Of a stretch of DNA of 6,400 nt, positions 6,221 through 6,400 are shown one piece after another. The DNA comes from Prevotellaceae bacterium (GTDB taxonomy: Bacteria > Bacteroidota > Bacteroidia > Bacteroidales > UBA932). Position numbers and translations under genes: made by a program. The stretch covers positions 1-6,400 of the forward strand of contig JAITQP010000279.1 of assembly GCA_031288885.1 (NCBI GenBank). Reading direction: 5' to 3'. The number at the start of each line of letters is the position of its first letter. Positions within the stretch are counted from its first letter, which is position 1. Under the pieces are notes generated by a model. That model saw only the letters and a list, made by a program, of their open reading frames with translations. It was not told where the DNA came from and searched no databases.

Positions 6221-6375
6221 GCGTCATTGCGAGCGCAGCGAAGCAACCGGAGCGTAGCGGGACTCAACGAAGTTAATCCCGCGCCGCAGGCTTCGCGTTG
6301 CCTCGCTTGTTTTTCTGGTTTGGCTACGCCGAGCTCCGCTGCGCTCCGGTTGCTTCGCTCCGCTCGCAATGACGC
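6221..6375. repeat. 155-bp element bounded by 34-bp inverted repeats (MITE-like)
   Basis: Bases 6221-6254, beginning GCGTCATTGCGAGCG, are the reverse complement of 6342-6375 with a single mismatch (33 of 34). Complementarity continues weakly inward (AGCGG/CCGCT). The 87-bp interior has no open frame with family features. No clear target-site duplication is seen. GTCATTGCGAGCG-type repeats are, from memory, abundant between genes in many bacteria, often paired in inverted orientation. As RNA it would form a long hairpin. It encodes no transposase, so it would be non-autonomous if mobile. Confidence 0.85.
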
Positions 6376-6400
6376 GAGGCGTGCCAACGGGACGCCTCGC
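6374..6400. other. 9-bp perfect hairpin at the window edge
   Basis: GCGAGGCGT (6374-6382) and ACGCCTCGC (6392-6400) are perfect complements separated by 9 nt. The stem overlaps the end of the inverted-repeat element by two bases and may extend beyond the window. It could be part of the same repeat cluster or a terminator for a convergent gene; no T run is visible. Confidence 0.6.

Noticed and set aside
6060..6387. Several short open frames on both strands after htpG
   Set aside because: They run through palindromes and direct repeats, overlap each other and resemble no protein family. Sequences such as E-R-A-R-R-A-E-E-R-A are translated repeat DNA.

Overview
The window looks like a Bacteroidetes chromosome segment, probably order Bacteroidales. 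The HtpG protein has the C-terminal form I associate with Bacteroidetes, the 2-oxoacid:ferredoxin oxidoreductase beta subunit reads like Bacteroidales KorB, and starts lack clear Shine-Dalgarno sequences. A Bacteroidetes-type -7 promoter word (TAnnTTTG) sits upstream of korB. All genes found are on the + strand. No phylogenetic placement below order is claimed.

The window has two compositional halves. Roughly 1-1940 is AT-richer (two 60-base lines counted by hand in the second gene gave 38% and 45% G+C). It holds the 3' end of a family-4-type glycosyltransferase gene and a complete AlbA_2 (Schlafen-like)/HATPase_c_4 putative regulator with a winged-helix tail. In the regulator, an unusual linker of 14 Gly-Ile-Asn repeats joins the ATPase-like part to the C-terminal DNA-binding part. 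Right after the regulator's stop, a short out-of-frame stretch (1891-1941) reads like a second copy of a glycosyltransferase C-terminus. This suggests that the regulator sits in a rearranged glycosyltransferase locus.

From about 1990 onward the DNA is GC-rich (one htpG line counted at 58%) and carries housekeeping genes. These are korB (2-oxoglutarate:ferredoxin oxidoreductase beta subunit, with no korA beside it in the window), pepE (aspartyl dipeptidase, 6 nt downstream and so probably co-transcribed), and htpG (Hsp90 chaperone). The 242-nt gap between pepE and htpG contains three 32-33 bp tandem direct repeats.

The last 364 bases (6037-6400) hold no convincing gene and are almost entirely repeat DNA. 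In order they contain an AT-rich TAATGAT-type tandem repeat that begins inside the last htpG codons, a strong GC-rich palindrome likely to serve as htpG terminator, a 16-bp direct repeat, a 155-bp element bounded by 34-bp inverted repeats, and a hairpin at the window edge.

The genes do not form one pathway. The left half looks like the edge of a surface-polysaccharide or accessory region and the right half like core metabolism and protein quality control. No clear new multi-gene system is visible. The most interesting items are the hierarchical GIN repeat and the apparent glycosyltransferase-tail remnant flanking the regulator gene.
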